64,000 bases of DNA from Candidatus Sericytochromatia bacterium (GTDB lineage: Bacteria > Cyanobacteriota > Sericytochromatia > S15B-MN24 > JAQBPE01): NCBI GenBank assembly GCA_035285325.1, contig JAYKJB010000001.1, positions 48,741 through 112,740 on the forward strand, written 5' to 3'. The notes beneath the pieces were generated by a model. The model was not told where the DNA came from, did no database searches, and saw only the letters and a list, made by a program, of their open reading frames with translations. Both the position numbers and the translations under genes were made by a program. Below are positions 35,732 through 45,426 of the stretch, one piece after another. The stretch's first letter is position 1; every line of letters starts with the position of its first letter.

Positions 35732-36165
35732 CGCTGCTCGGACGCTGCTTGTTCGCGACGGCCGCGTGCCTCTGGGCGATCGCCCCGGAGGCCTGGGGGG
35801 CAGCGCCCTCGGCTCTACCCACCCGCGGCGGCGAGGAAGCGATGGGACAGACCTTGCGCCTGGAGGCCGACAGCATCAGCTATGACGCCCAGAAGCGGAC
35901 CTATCAGGTCCGTGGGCGGGTCCGGATCGCCTTGGCGGACCTGACGGTGCGGTGTGAATCAGCCATTCTGACGGCAGCCCCGGCGCAGGACCAGATTCTG
36001 AAAGTGGTGTTTTCGGGCCAGGTGGAAGCCCGGCGGGGCCCCGATTCGTTCAGGGCGCAGCGCATCACGTATCATGTTCGGGAGCGGCGAATGTTCGCCG
36101 AGGGCTCGACGCGCACCCAACTCCGTCTTCCGGCAGGCGTACCTGGAGTCGGGCTGAGCCTCTGA
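35722..36165 (+). CDS. lptA: LptA/OstA-type periplasmic LPS-binding protein
   Basis: 147 residues with a signal peptide (cleavage near AWG-AAP). The mature part is the repeated beta-strand OstA fold: LRLEADSISYDAQKRTYQVRGRVRIALADLTVRCESAIL, then FSGQVEARRGPDSFRAQRITYHVRERRMFAEG. LptA forms the periplasmic bridge for LPS. The order lptC-lptA-lptB is the standard one. Confidence 0.88.
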   Translation: MPVTLLGRCLFATAACLWAIAPEAWGAAPSALPTRGGEEAMGQTLRLEADSISYDAQKRTYQVRGRVRIALADLTVRCESAILTAAPAQDQILKVVFSGQVEARRGPDSFRAQRITYHVRERRMFAEGSTRTQLRLPAGVPGVGLSL

Positions 36166-36181
36166 CAGGCAGGACCAAGAG

Positions 36182-36901
36182 ATGGCCATCGTCACGGACA
36201 ATCTAAAAAAGTCTTACCGCTCGCGACAGGTCGTCAACGGCGTCTCGATCACGGTGAACCGCGGCCAGATCGTCGGCTTGCTCGGGCCCAATGGCGCGGG
36301 CAAGACAACCACCTTTTACATGGTGGTGGGCCTCGTCAAGCCCAACGGCGGGGATGTGTTGCTGGACGGGGAGCCCATCAGCCACCTGCCGATGCATTTA
36401 CGCGCCCGCAAGGGCATCGGTTACCTGGCCCAGGAGCCCAGCGTCTTTCGGAAGTTGACCGTCGAGGAGAACATCATCGCGGTCTGGCAATTCAAGGGAG
36501 TGCCCAAGGCTGAGCAGAAGGCGCGCCTCCCGGCTTTGCTGGAGGAATTCAACCTGACCAAGGTGGCCCGCAACAAGGGGTCCCAGCTCAGTGGCGGTGA
36601 ACGGAGACGGGTCGAGATCGCGCGCGCCATGGCCGCCAACCCGAGTTTCCTGCTGCTGGATGAGCCTTTCAGCGCCATCGACCCGCTGACCGTGGCTGAA
36701 TTGCAAAAGATGATCCGACGTCTCAAAGAGAAGAACCTGGGCATCCTGATCACGGACCACAACGTGCGGGAAACCCTGGGGGTCGTTGATTACGCTCACA
36801 TTCTCAGCAACGGGGAGGTGGTGGTATCCGGCACCCCCGAGGAGATCGCCTCGAGCGAGATTGCCCGCCGTCACTATCTGGGCGAAGAGTTTCGGATGTG
36901 A
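36182..36901 (+). CDS. lptB: LPS export ABC transporter ATPase
   Basis: 239 residues of ABC ATPase: Walker A GPNGAGKTT, Q-loop region YLAQEPSVFRKLTVEEN, signature LSGGERRRVEIARA, Walker B LLLDEPFSAIDP and the switch His in ILITDHNVRE. These LptB-specific motifs and the position between lptA and lptF/G make the call secure. It powers extraction of LPS from the inner membrane. Confidence 0.97.
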   Translation: MAIVTDNLKKSYRSRQVVNGVSITVNRGQIVGLLGPNGAGKTTTFYMVVGLVKPNGGDVLLDGEPISHLPMHLRARKGIGYLAQEPSVFRKLTVEENIIAVWQFKGVPKAEQKARLPALLEEFNLTKVARNKGSQLSGGERRRVEIARAMAANPSFLLLDEPFSAIDPLTVAELQKMIRRLKEKNLGILITDHNVRETLGVVDYAHILSNGEVVVSGTPEEIASSEIARRHYLGEEFRM

Positions 36902-36935
36902 GCGGCCGGGAACTGGCGGGGGGTCACGCGCCCAC

Positions 36936-38036
36936 GTGACGCTTCTGGAACGCAGTCTTTTGCTTGAACTGGCGGCTCCCTTTTTGCTGGGAGTGGCCGC
37001 ATTCACGGGGATTCTGCTTTCCTCGACGGTGCTCTTCCCCCTGGTCACGGAGGTGGTTCGCCACGGGGTTGCGGGCTGGCAGGTGCTCGAGATCGTCCTG
37101 CTGCGTCTTCCCGAAACGGCTTTTTACACGTTTCCGATGTCGACCTTGCTGGCCAGCTTGCTGGCTTACGGTCGTCTGGCTGGTGACGGAGAATTGACTG
37201 CCTGGCGTGGGCTGGGCCTCTCGCCCTGGCGACTGCTGAGACCGGCGCTCTCATTCGCCCTCGTCGTCGCGGTGGCGACGATCGCCCTGAACGAGGGCGT
37301 GGTGCCCGTTGCTGCCTGGCAAGCCAAGGGCTTATTGCTGGCGGCCACCCACCGCAGCCCACTGCCCCGGGCGCAAGAGCACCTCTTCTTCCCCGAGCGA
37401 GAGGGGGGACAGCTCAAACGCTATTTCTACGCTCGCCGCTTCGATGGACGGGCCATGGCCGACGTGGTCTTGCAGGAATTCGAGGCGGGTCGTCTGGTCC
37501 GAATCGTTCAAGCACAAGTCGCCGAGCCCCTTGCGGCTGGCTGGCGCTTCCAGCAGGGGGTGGTGCATCAGGTGGATGCCCTGGGCGAGTTCCGCTACAC
37601 GTTGCGCTTCACCGAACAGCAGGTGGAACTCGGCACGGATCTGCTTGCGATGGCGTTGGAGAACCGACAGCCGCTCGAGATGAACGCTCGGGAACTGGCC
37701 GAGCATACCGCCCGTCTGCGGCGAGCGGGCGTCGGTGAACGCGAACTGGGAGAGTTGGACGTGCTTCGCCACCAACGCCTGGCCATTCCCTGTGCCGCCC
37801 TGGTTTTCGCGCTGCTGGGGGCCGGCGTGGGCATTCGCCCCAGCCCGGCAGGAGCCACGATGGGGTTGGGCATCAGCATCCTGCTGATTTTCGCTTACTA
37901 CGTGCTGATGTTCCTGGGCATGGCTGGGGGACAACTGGGCTGGCTCGCGCCCTGGTTCGCGGCCTGGCTGCCCAATCTGGCGGCCGGCGCCCTGGGGGCC
38001 TGGCGCGTGGGGAGATGGGTGGCCCGGGTCCCCTGA
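36936..38036 (+). CDS. LptF/LptG family permease
   Basis: 366 residues with the YjgP/YjgQ layout: TM helices at both ends and a periplasmic jellyroll between them. N-terminal LLLELAAPFLLGVAAFTGI, TM2-3 with the LLASLLAYGRLAGDGELTAWRGLGLSP loop, and C-terminal helices after LRHQRLAIPCAALVFALLGAG. Only one such gene follows lptB, as in cyanobacteria, whereas most proteobacteria have both LptF and LptG; a homodimer or a second gene elsewhere is likely. GTG start at 36936. Confidence 0.92.
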   Translation: MTLLERSLLLELAAPFLLGVAAFTGILLSSTVLFPLVTEVVRHGVAGWQVLEIVLLRLPETAFYTFPMSTLLASLLAYGRLAGDGELTAWRGLGLSPWRLLRPALSFALVVAVATIALNEGVVPVAAWQAKGLLLAATHRSPLPRAQEHLFFPEREGGQLKRYFYARRFDGRAMADVVLQEFEAGRLVRIVQAQVAEPLAAGWRFQQGVVHQVDALGEFRYTLRFTEQQVELGTDLLAMALENRQPLEMNARELAEHTARLRRAGVGERELGELDVLRHQRLAIPCAALVFALLGAGVGIRPSPAGATMGLGISILLIFAYYVLMFLGMAGGQLGWLAPWFAAWLPNLAAGALGAWRVGRWVARVP

Positions 38037-38102
38037 CCTCGGCGCGAGGATGTGCGGGCTGACCTGGCGTGGCCGTGCTGGATCAGAGATAATGAAGCGT
38101 TG

Positions 38103-38122
38103 CCGTCACCACGTGGTGGCGG
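38103..38122. promoter_or_regulatory. 20-bp inverted repeat in the ahcY leader
   Basis: CCGTCACCACGTGGTGGCGG: ten arm positions pair across a central CACGTG, with one G-U. It lies 36 nt before the GTG start and just after a GATAAT-like -10 (38090-38095). It may be an operator for a dimeric regulator or a leader hairpin; no SAH or SAM riboswitch consensus was recognised. Confidence 0.5.
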
Positions 38123-38157
38123 GCCAGGATTCACGCCTGTTTGTTTAGGAGCCGATC

Positions 38158-39462
38158 GTGACCACGATGACAGTGAAACAGCACGACTACAAAGTTGCAG
38201 ACATTTCCCTCGCCGATTGGGGCCGCAAGGAAATCCGCATTGCGGAGAAGGAAATGCCCGGTTTGATGGCGCTGCGGGAGCGCTACAAGGGACAAAAGCC
38301 TCTCGCCGGGGCCCGCATCGCGGGCTCGTTGCACATGACGATTCAAACCGCCGTGCTGATTGAAACGCTGATCGACCTGGGCGCCGAGGTGCGCTGGTCC
38401 AGCTGCAATATTTTCTCCACTCAGGACCATGCCGCGGCGGCCATGGCGGCTGCCGGCGTGCCCGTGTTCGCCTGGAAGGGCGAGACCGAGGAAGAGTACT
38501 GGTGGTGCATCGACCAGACGCTGCGCTGGCCGGATGGGCGTGGCCTCAACATGATTCTCGATGACGGCGGCGACCTGACCCTGGTGGTGCATGAGAAGCA
38601 TCCAGACCTGCTGGCCGAAGTGAAGGGCATTTCGGAGGAGACCACCACGGGCGTGCACCGTCTCTACCAGATGATGGAGCGCAACGAACTCAAGGTTCCG
38701 GCCATCAACGTCAATGACTCCGTGACCAAGTCGAAGTTCGACAACCTTTACGGTTGCCGGGAATCTTTGGCCGACGGCATCAAGCGCGCCACTGACGTCA
38801 TGGTGGCGGGTAAGGTGGTCGTGGTGGCCGGCTACGGCGACGTCGGCAAGGGCTCTGCTCAGTCGATGCGTGGCTTCGGGGCTCGGGTGCTGGTGACGGA
38901 AATCGACCCGATTTGTGCCCTCCAGGCGGCGATGGAAGGCTTCGAAGTGGTCACGATGGAAGACGCGGCCCCCGTGGCCGACATTTTCGTCACGGCAACG
39001 GGCTGCCACGGCATCATCCGGCCCGAGCACCTGCAAGTGATGAAGGACGACGCGATCATCTGCAACATCGGTCACTTCGACTGTGAGATCGACATCGCCT
39101 GGCTGGAAGCCAACGCCAAGAAGGATACGGTCAAGCCGCAAGTGGACCGCTACACCCTCGACAACGGTCGCGGCGTGATTGTGTTGGCATCTGGTCGCCT
39201 GGTCAACCTCGGCTGCGCGACGGGACACCCCTCGTTCGTGATGAGCACCTCGTTCACGAACCAGGTGCTGGCCCAGATTTCCCTTTGGAAGGACAGCTAC
39301 CCGCTGGGCGTCCACGTGTTGCCCAAGAAACTGGACGAGGAGGTGGCCCGCCTTCACCTGGAGAAGCTGGGCGTGAAGCTGACCCGTCTGACCCACGATC
39401 AGGCGGACTATCTGGGCTTGCCGGTCGATGGGCCGTACAAGCCGAGCCACTACCGCTACTGA
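38158..39462 (+). CDS. ahcY: S-adenosylhomocysteinase
   Basis: Hydrolyses S-adenosylhomocysteine to adenosine and homocysteine, recycling the product of methylation. 434 residues with the NAD site [16 protein letters not shown], the substrate-site [18 protein letters not shown] and the C-terminal tail ending [11 protein letters not shown] start with AGGAG 8 nt upstream. A strong bidirectional-looking terminator follows. Assignment secure. Confidence 0.97.
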   Translation: MTTMTVKQHDYKVADISLADWGRKEIRIAEKEMPGLMALRERYKGQKPLAGARIAGSLHMTIQTAVLIETLIDLGAEVRWSSCNIFSTQDHAAAAMAAAGVPVFAWKGETEEEYWWCIDQTLRWPDGRGLNMILDDGGDLTLVVHEKHPDLLAEVKGISEETTTGVHRLYQMMERNELKVPAINVNDSVTKSKFDNLYGCRESLADGIKRATDVMVAGKVVVVAGYGDVGKGSAQSMRGFGARVLVTEIDPICALQAAMEGFEVVTMEDAAPVADIFVTATGCHGIIRPEHLQVMKDDAIICNIGHFDCEIDIAWLEANAKKDTVKPQVDRYTLDNGRGVIVLASGRLVNLGCATGHPSFVMSTSFTNQVLAQISLWKDSYPLGVHVLPKKLDEEVARLHLEKLGVKLTRLTHDQADYLGLPVDGPYKPSHYRY

Positions 39463-39520
39463 CCGGGGTTGACGCGTCCTCGTCGGTGCAGACCGACTGA
39501 GCCGTCCTCTCCTGCCTGTG

Positions 39521-39549
39521 CGGGGCCCATCTCAGGATGGGCCCCGTCT
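39521..39549 (+). terminator. Terminator between ahcY and the CBS gene
   Basis: Perfect 11-bp stem CGGGGCCCATC / GATGGGCCCCG with loop TCAG, then TCTTT. It can serve both convergent genes. Confidence 0.75.
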
Positions 39550-39555
39550 TTGCGT

Positions 39556-40116
39556 TCAGGGTAAAGCTGCACTTTCCCCCTCGAAACGTTGGGTGTGTTC
39601 CCCGCCTGGCCGGCTGACTTCCAGCAACACGCCCTGCCAGCTGTCGGCGTCAGCGTGTTGAATGATGTCCGCCAGGGAGAGCATGCCGACCAGTTGTCGC
39701 TCGTCCGAGACGATTGGCAAGCGACGCACCCGGTGCCGACGCATCACGGCTTCGGCCTCGCTTAACGAAGTCTCTGGAAATACGGTGAGCACTGGTTCGT
39801 GGGTACAGACTTCCCCCGCTGTCACGTGGCGCACGTCCGAGCCCTCGGCCACCGCCCGCACGGTGATGTCCCGGTCCGTCAGGATCCCGCGCAGACTGCC
39901 GTCGGGTTCCACGATCGGCAAGACCCCGATGTCTTCCTGCTTCAGGATGCGCGCGGCTTCCGGTAGCAGGGTCGCCGGGGTCACGGCCACCACATGGCGA
40001 GTCATGAGGTCCTTGACTCGCGCGCCTGCACCCCTGCTTCTGACTCTGGCCTGACCTGCCTGACCGGAGGTTCGCGCGGACCTGGATTCCGACTTTTTGG
40101 CTTTGGAGACGCTCAT
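39556..40116 (-). CDS. Two-CBS-domain protein
   Basis: 186 residues: a basic Ser/Lys/Arg-rich N-terminus (about 1-35), then a Bateman pair, CBS1 (VKDLMTRHVVAVTPATLLPEAA ... GILTDRDITVRAV) and CBS2 (VCTHEPVLTVFPETSLSEAEAVM ... GMLSLADII). Such modules bind adenosine nucleotides and act as energy sensors; no effector domain is present, so it may act on a partner. ATG 40116 has GGAGGAG upstream. The Lys/Arg-rich start could bind DNA or RNA. Confidence 0.88.
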   Translation of the reverse strand: MSVSKAKKSESRSARTSGQAGQARVRSRGAGARVKDLMTRHVVAVTPATLLPEAARILKQEDIGVLPIVEPDGSLRGILTDRDITVRAVAEGSDVRHVTAGEVCTHEPVLTVFPETSLSEAEAVMRRHRVRRLPIVSDERQLVGMLSLADIIQHADADSWQGVLLEVSRPGGEHTQRFEGESAALP

Positions 40117-40319
40117 GCTACTTGCTCCTCCTGGATGTACGGACCGAGGGCGCCTTGCCGTCGCAGGGGCAGGGCCGACCTTCGGAGCCAGTCGCGATTC
40201 TAAGCCGGACACCGTCTCGAATGCGACGGACAGCGGAGCCCTTCCAGTCTCGTCGCGCTGGTCTGAACCCTTCCGGCTGACGAGGCACCCCGTGGCGTCC
40301 GCTTGGAGAGGGGCGCATG

Positions 40320-40350
40320 AAAAAACGCCGGAGAGTGGTCTCTCCGGCGT
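40320..40350 (-). terminator. Rho-independent terminator of the DUF4332 lipoprotein
   Basis: Minus strand: ACGCCGGAGAG / CTCTCCGGCGT stem of 11 bp, 4-nt loop, followed by TTTTTT. Textbook structure. Confidence 0.85.
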
Positions 40351-40377
40351 GGGCGCGGTGGGTTGGCAACCTTGCTG

Positions 40378-40947
40378 TCAGTAGGTCACCAGCCGGACGA
40401 ACCGCTGGGCGTTGTCGACCCAGCGGGTCGTGGTGGTCACGTTGGGCAAGCGATGGACGCAACGCTTGCCTGCCCCGAGGTCATTGGCGGAAGCGAGGCG
40501 TGCAGCCAGGGAGACCGAGTTGCGACGTGCCAGTTCCAGCACGGTATCGACACCAGCCAGTTCGAGCAGGCGGGCGTACTCGGGGCCGCATCCCGTCACG
40601 CGCATCAGGTCTGCGTGGTTGATCCAGCGCAGGACCAGCTTCGGGCTGATTCCGGTGGCTTCGGCCAGCCGGCGACGGGCGCTGGGCGTGGTCCCTGCCA
40701 ACAGCAGCTGGTTGACGGTCTTGATGCCTTGGGCATCGAGTTTGCTTTGATAGGTGGCCCCCACGCCCAAGACCTCGACGGTTCGGTAGACGACGGTCTT
40801 GTCGAAGACGAGGCTGCCTTCGTCTGTCAGCGACGCGCTGCGCAGGGACGCAGAAGTGGCGACGGCGAGCGGTTGGCCGACCGATGGTGCGCAGGCCCCG
40901 AGGGCAAGCGTGGAGAGGGCGAGGAATGAAAGCAGTGAATGGCGCAT
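40378..40947 (-). CDS. Lipoprotein with DUF4332 (helix-hairpin-helix-like) domain
   Basis: 189 residues; signal peptide with lipobox ALGAC (Cys19). Residues about 60-180 fit DUF4332: GVGATYQSKLDAQGIKTVNQLL, GISPKLVLRWINHADLMRVTGCG, AGVDTVLELARRN, helix-hairpin-helix units normally seen in DNA-binding proteins. A DNA-like module on a lipid anchor is unusual; it may have been recruited to bind another polymer or protein. AAGGA lies 7 nt before the ATG; a good terminator follows. Confidence 0.8.
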   Translation of the reverse strand: MRHSLLSFLALSTLALGACAPSVGQPLAVATSASLRSASLTDEGSLVFDKTVVYRTVEVLGVGATYQSKLDAQGIKTVNQLLLAGTTPSARRRLAEATGISPKLVLRWINHADLMRVTGCGPEYARLLELAGVDTVLELARRNSVSLAARLASANDLGAGKRCVHRLPNVTTTTRWVDNAQRFVRLVTY

Positions 40948-41200
40948 CTGTCTATCCTTGAATGGACGCCGTGAGGCGATTGAATCGACAGGGCGTGATG
41001 GTTTCGACCCCGGACGGGGCGTCGGTTATCCTCCACAGAACCCAAAAATATTAAATTAAGGATAACCTGGGCTTAAGGGTGTGTCAAGTTGCCAGGGCAG
41101 GGCCCGTGGGGCATCTTCACGTAAGATGAAGCAAGGATGAAGCTATATAGATCCCGACGGGTTCAGTTTGGGGAGGGTCTCCCGCGTGTGGGGCAACAGG

Positions 41201-41959
41201 ATGCGCTGGTTCTTGGCATTGGGAGTGGCTATGGCTGTCGCAGGCTGCGGAACCGCTATGCCCTACGGGGATGCCTATGCCGGCGGCGCCTACGGCGATG
41301 CCTATGCCGGCGGCGCCTACGGCGATGAGGCTGGCTACGGGGCGGGCGAAGGCCCTGCTTCGTCGGCCTACGGCGGCCTCTCGGGAGATTACCAATCCGC
41401 CGTGACCGCTCGCTCTGCTGACGAGGATGAGATGGACGCCTCTGCCCTGGCGCCCGCCGGACGTGACGTCGACCCCGCTGCCAATCGCACGCCCGCGACC
41501 GCGGGCTCTTACGGCGATTTCGGTGCGGCTTACGGAGATGATGCCACCCTCCGCGCGGCGGCCAGCCCTCGTCCAGGGGCGGCTTCGAACCCGGTGGTCG
41601 ACCCTCCCCAACCGCCAGCGGGACTTTCGGCCTGGGTGCTGGATGTGAAGGAGCCGACCTGGCTGGGACGCCTGCGTGGAGAGAAGGTCGTGGCGAAAGT
41701 CGAAGTGGTCAACGCGGGAGAGCGGACCCTGACGGGGCGCGTTCGGGTTCGCTTTCTTGATTCTGGCGACCCGACCGGCGTGATCCAGACGCGCGCCGTC
41801 ACCCTGGCGCCGAAGGAGAAGCAGACCTTGGTGTTCACCGCGGCCGGGTCGCGACTGGACGATGCGGAGGCCTCCATCGAGCAGGAAGCAGCCGAAACGT
41901 CCCAGGCAGGGGTGGTGATCGACCGCACGCCCTCCACCGGGCGACGCTCGTCTCCGTGA
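41201..41959 (+). CDS. Lipoprotein with tandem repeat and FxLYD-like domain
   Basis: 252 residues; lipobox AVAGC after MRWFLALGVAM. A low-complexity Gly/Ala/Tyr/Asp section (about residues 20-120) includes two exact copies of the nonapeptide YGDAYAGGA. The C-terminal part (about 150-250) is a beta domain with WLGRLRGEKVVAKVEVVNAG and LAPKEKQTLVF, similar in pattern to that of the 7367 lipoprotein. A start at 41168 is possible, but the signal peptide begins best at ATG 41201. Confidence 0.75.
   Translation: MRWFLALGVAMAVAGCGTAMPYGDAYAGGAYGDAYAGGAYGDEAGYGAGEGPASSAYGGLSGDYQSAVTARSADEDEMDASALAPAGRDVDPAANRTPATAGSYGDFGAAYGDDATLRAAASPRPGAASNPVVDPPQPPAGLSAWVLDVKEPTWLGRLRGEKVVAKVEVVNAGERTLTGRVRVRFLDSGDPTGVIQTRAVTLAPKEKQTLVFTAAGSRLDDAEASIEQEAAETSQAGVVIDRTPSTGRRSSP
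41264..41317 (+). repeat. Tandem duplication of a 27-bp unit in the 41201 lipoprotein gene
   Basis: Two adjacent 27-bp copies differing at a single base near their start, coding for YGDAYAGGA twice; a third partial unit follows. Such units expand and contract by slippage. Confidence 0.85.
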
Positions 41960-42012
41960 CCCCAGTGTTGAGCGGGAAATCAGCAACGCTGGTGAATTTG
42001 GGAGGGGCGCGT

Positions 42013-42018
42013 TACAAT
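42013..42018 (+). promoter_or_regulatory. TACAAT -10 box before recQ
   Basis: TACAAT with a weak TGGTGA -35 at 17 nt; leader about 30 nt with AAGGCGG before the ATG. Confidence 0.4.
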
Positions 42019-42053
42019 CAGCCGCCTGTTGACGGCACATTCTCAAGGCGGCC

Positions 42054-44079
<2,026 letters not shown>

Positions 44080-44099
<20 letters not shown>

Positions 44100-45231
44100 A
44101 TCCCATCAGGTTCGAGCGATATCCTCCCTTACCTGCCAAGGCGTCCGGCGTCAGGGTTTCGATCACCAGATGGCTGTTGCCAGGACTACCCAGGACCTCG
44201 GTGTCCCCGCTGAAGGTGAGCCCGTCAGCGCTGTCAATCAGGGTCAGGGGCACCCGCTTTTGCCAGTGAACGCCCGGGAAGCCGGCATAGGCCTCGACCG
44301 AGGCCGGCAGACCCGCCGGTAACTGCACGGTCACGCGCAAGCGGGTTCCGATGCTCAGGCTTGGGAGCTTGGCAAGCGGCATCAGAGGGGAATTCGCCAG
44401 CCAGTTGAAGACCGAGAGGCCGTTTTGATCGGCCAGGGTGAGCGATCGCAGGGCCAGGCGCCCAGGGGCTTTGGTGGTCTGCAGGCTGAAGGGAGACACG
44501 GCTTCCAGCACCAGCGAGCGGTCGACCGGGCGAAAGCGCGCCTCCCGGCGATAGAGTTCGCTGTAGCGGATTTTTTTGTTGCGCCCCCCCTCGTCGGGTA
44601 CCTCAACCGTGGCGATCTGGCGGACCTGCACCGTGGCGTCGACGGCACGTTGTCCCGGCGCGCAGCGGGTCGCGTTTTCACAGACCTGGCGGAGGCGCAG
44701 GTCGCGTCCGCCCTTCTTCTCCAACGCCCGACGTTCGGGCTTGGCACGGTCTGGCTTTCGGGCCTCCTTGAGCGCCGTTCGGGCCGCGACTTGGGGGAGG
44801 GCCAGGGTGCGGAACAGCACGACGCCTCCGTCGTGAATCAGGGTGGTGCTGAGGTAGCCCGCCAGGAGGTCAGAATCCAGTAATTTGGCGACGGCTGCAT
44901 TCTCATCGTCCGACAGATCCGAATCCAAGGCGGCGTCGGGTAGCGCAGAATCCAGTTCCAGCACCTCATCTGCTTCCGCCACGGCGGTGGGGGGGGGTGA
45001 TGGGGGCCGGGGAGACTGCGTGGGGGCCAGCGTCGGCTGCGACGAGGGTTGCGCAGGGCGGGACTCGCCGGTAACGGACCCGACCGACGTTGGTTTGGGC
45101 GACGCCTCGGATGCCACCGTGGCAGGCCCCCCGATCCCCGGCGTCAGCCCGTGACATCCCGTGAGCCACGCCAGGACCACCAGGGGCAAGCTGCGGCGAG
45201 AAACCGATCGGGGCAGAAGGAGCAATGGCAT
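44080..45231 (-). CDS. Lipoprotein of unknown function
   Basis: 383 residues; lipobox WLTGC at about residue 26, then an Ser/Pro/Thr-rich linker (about 30-85) and an acidic region. The C-terminal 270 residues are beta-rich, with a central basic patch (KPERRALEKKGGRDLR) and a Cys pair. I do not recognise a domain. ATG 45231 has GAGGTG upstream. It overlaps the end of recQ. The large regulator gene upstream (45385-48585) runs in the same direction. Confidence 0.7.
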
Positions 45232-45376
45232 CAGCGTTCACCTCGCTCTTCATGCTACGCCAAGATGATGACACGCGCGATGACATCACTTTCACGACCG
45301 GAATCAGCCTGCGGGAGGGCTGGTTCGGGCCCAGGTCGCCTGGGAGGCGGAACCGCTGGCACGGCTGGCGCGCAGG

Positions 45377-45426
45377 GCGATCGCTCAGCCAGGAAACGCG
45401 GCGATCGCCTCTCCCCGGGCGATCGC
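45377..45426. repeat. Cluster of three HIP1 octamers (GCGATCGC)
   Basis: Copies at 45377-45384, 45401-45408 and 45419-45426, the first just past the stop codon of the regulator gene and the others inside its last codons. GCGATCGC is the cyanobacterial highly iterated palindrome; see the HIP1 finding for the other copies. Confidence 0.9.

Noticed and set aside
38041..38157. SAM or SAH riboswitch before ahcY
   Set aside because: No conserved riboswitch core could be recognised; only the 20-bp palindrome is evident.
38131..39450. 439-codon frame antisense to ahcY
   Set aside because: Antisense shadow of a conserved enzyme with clear motifs.
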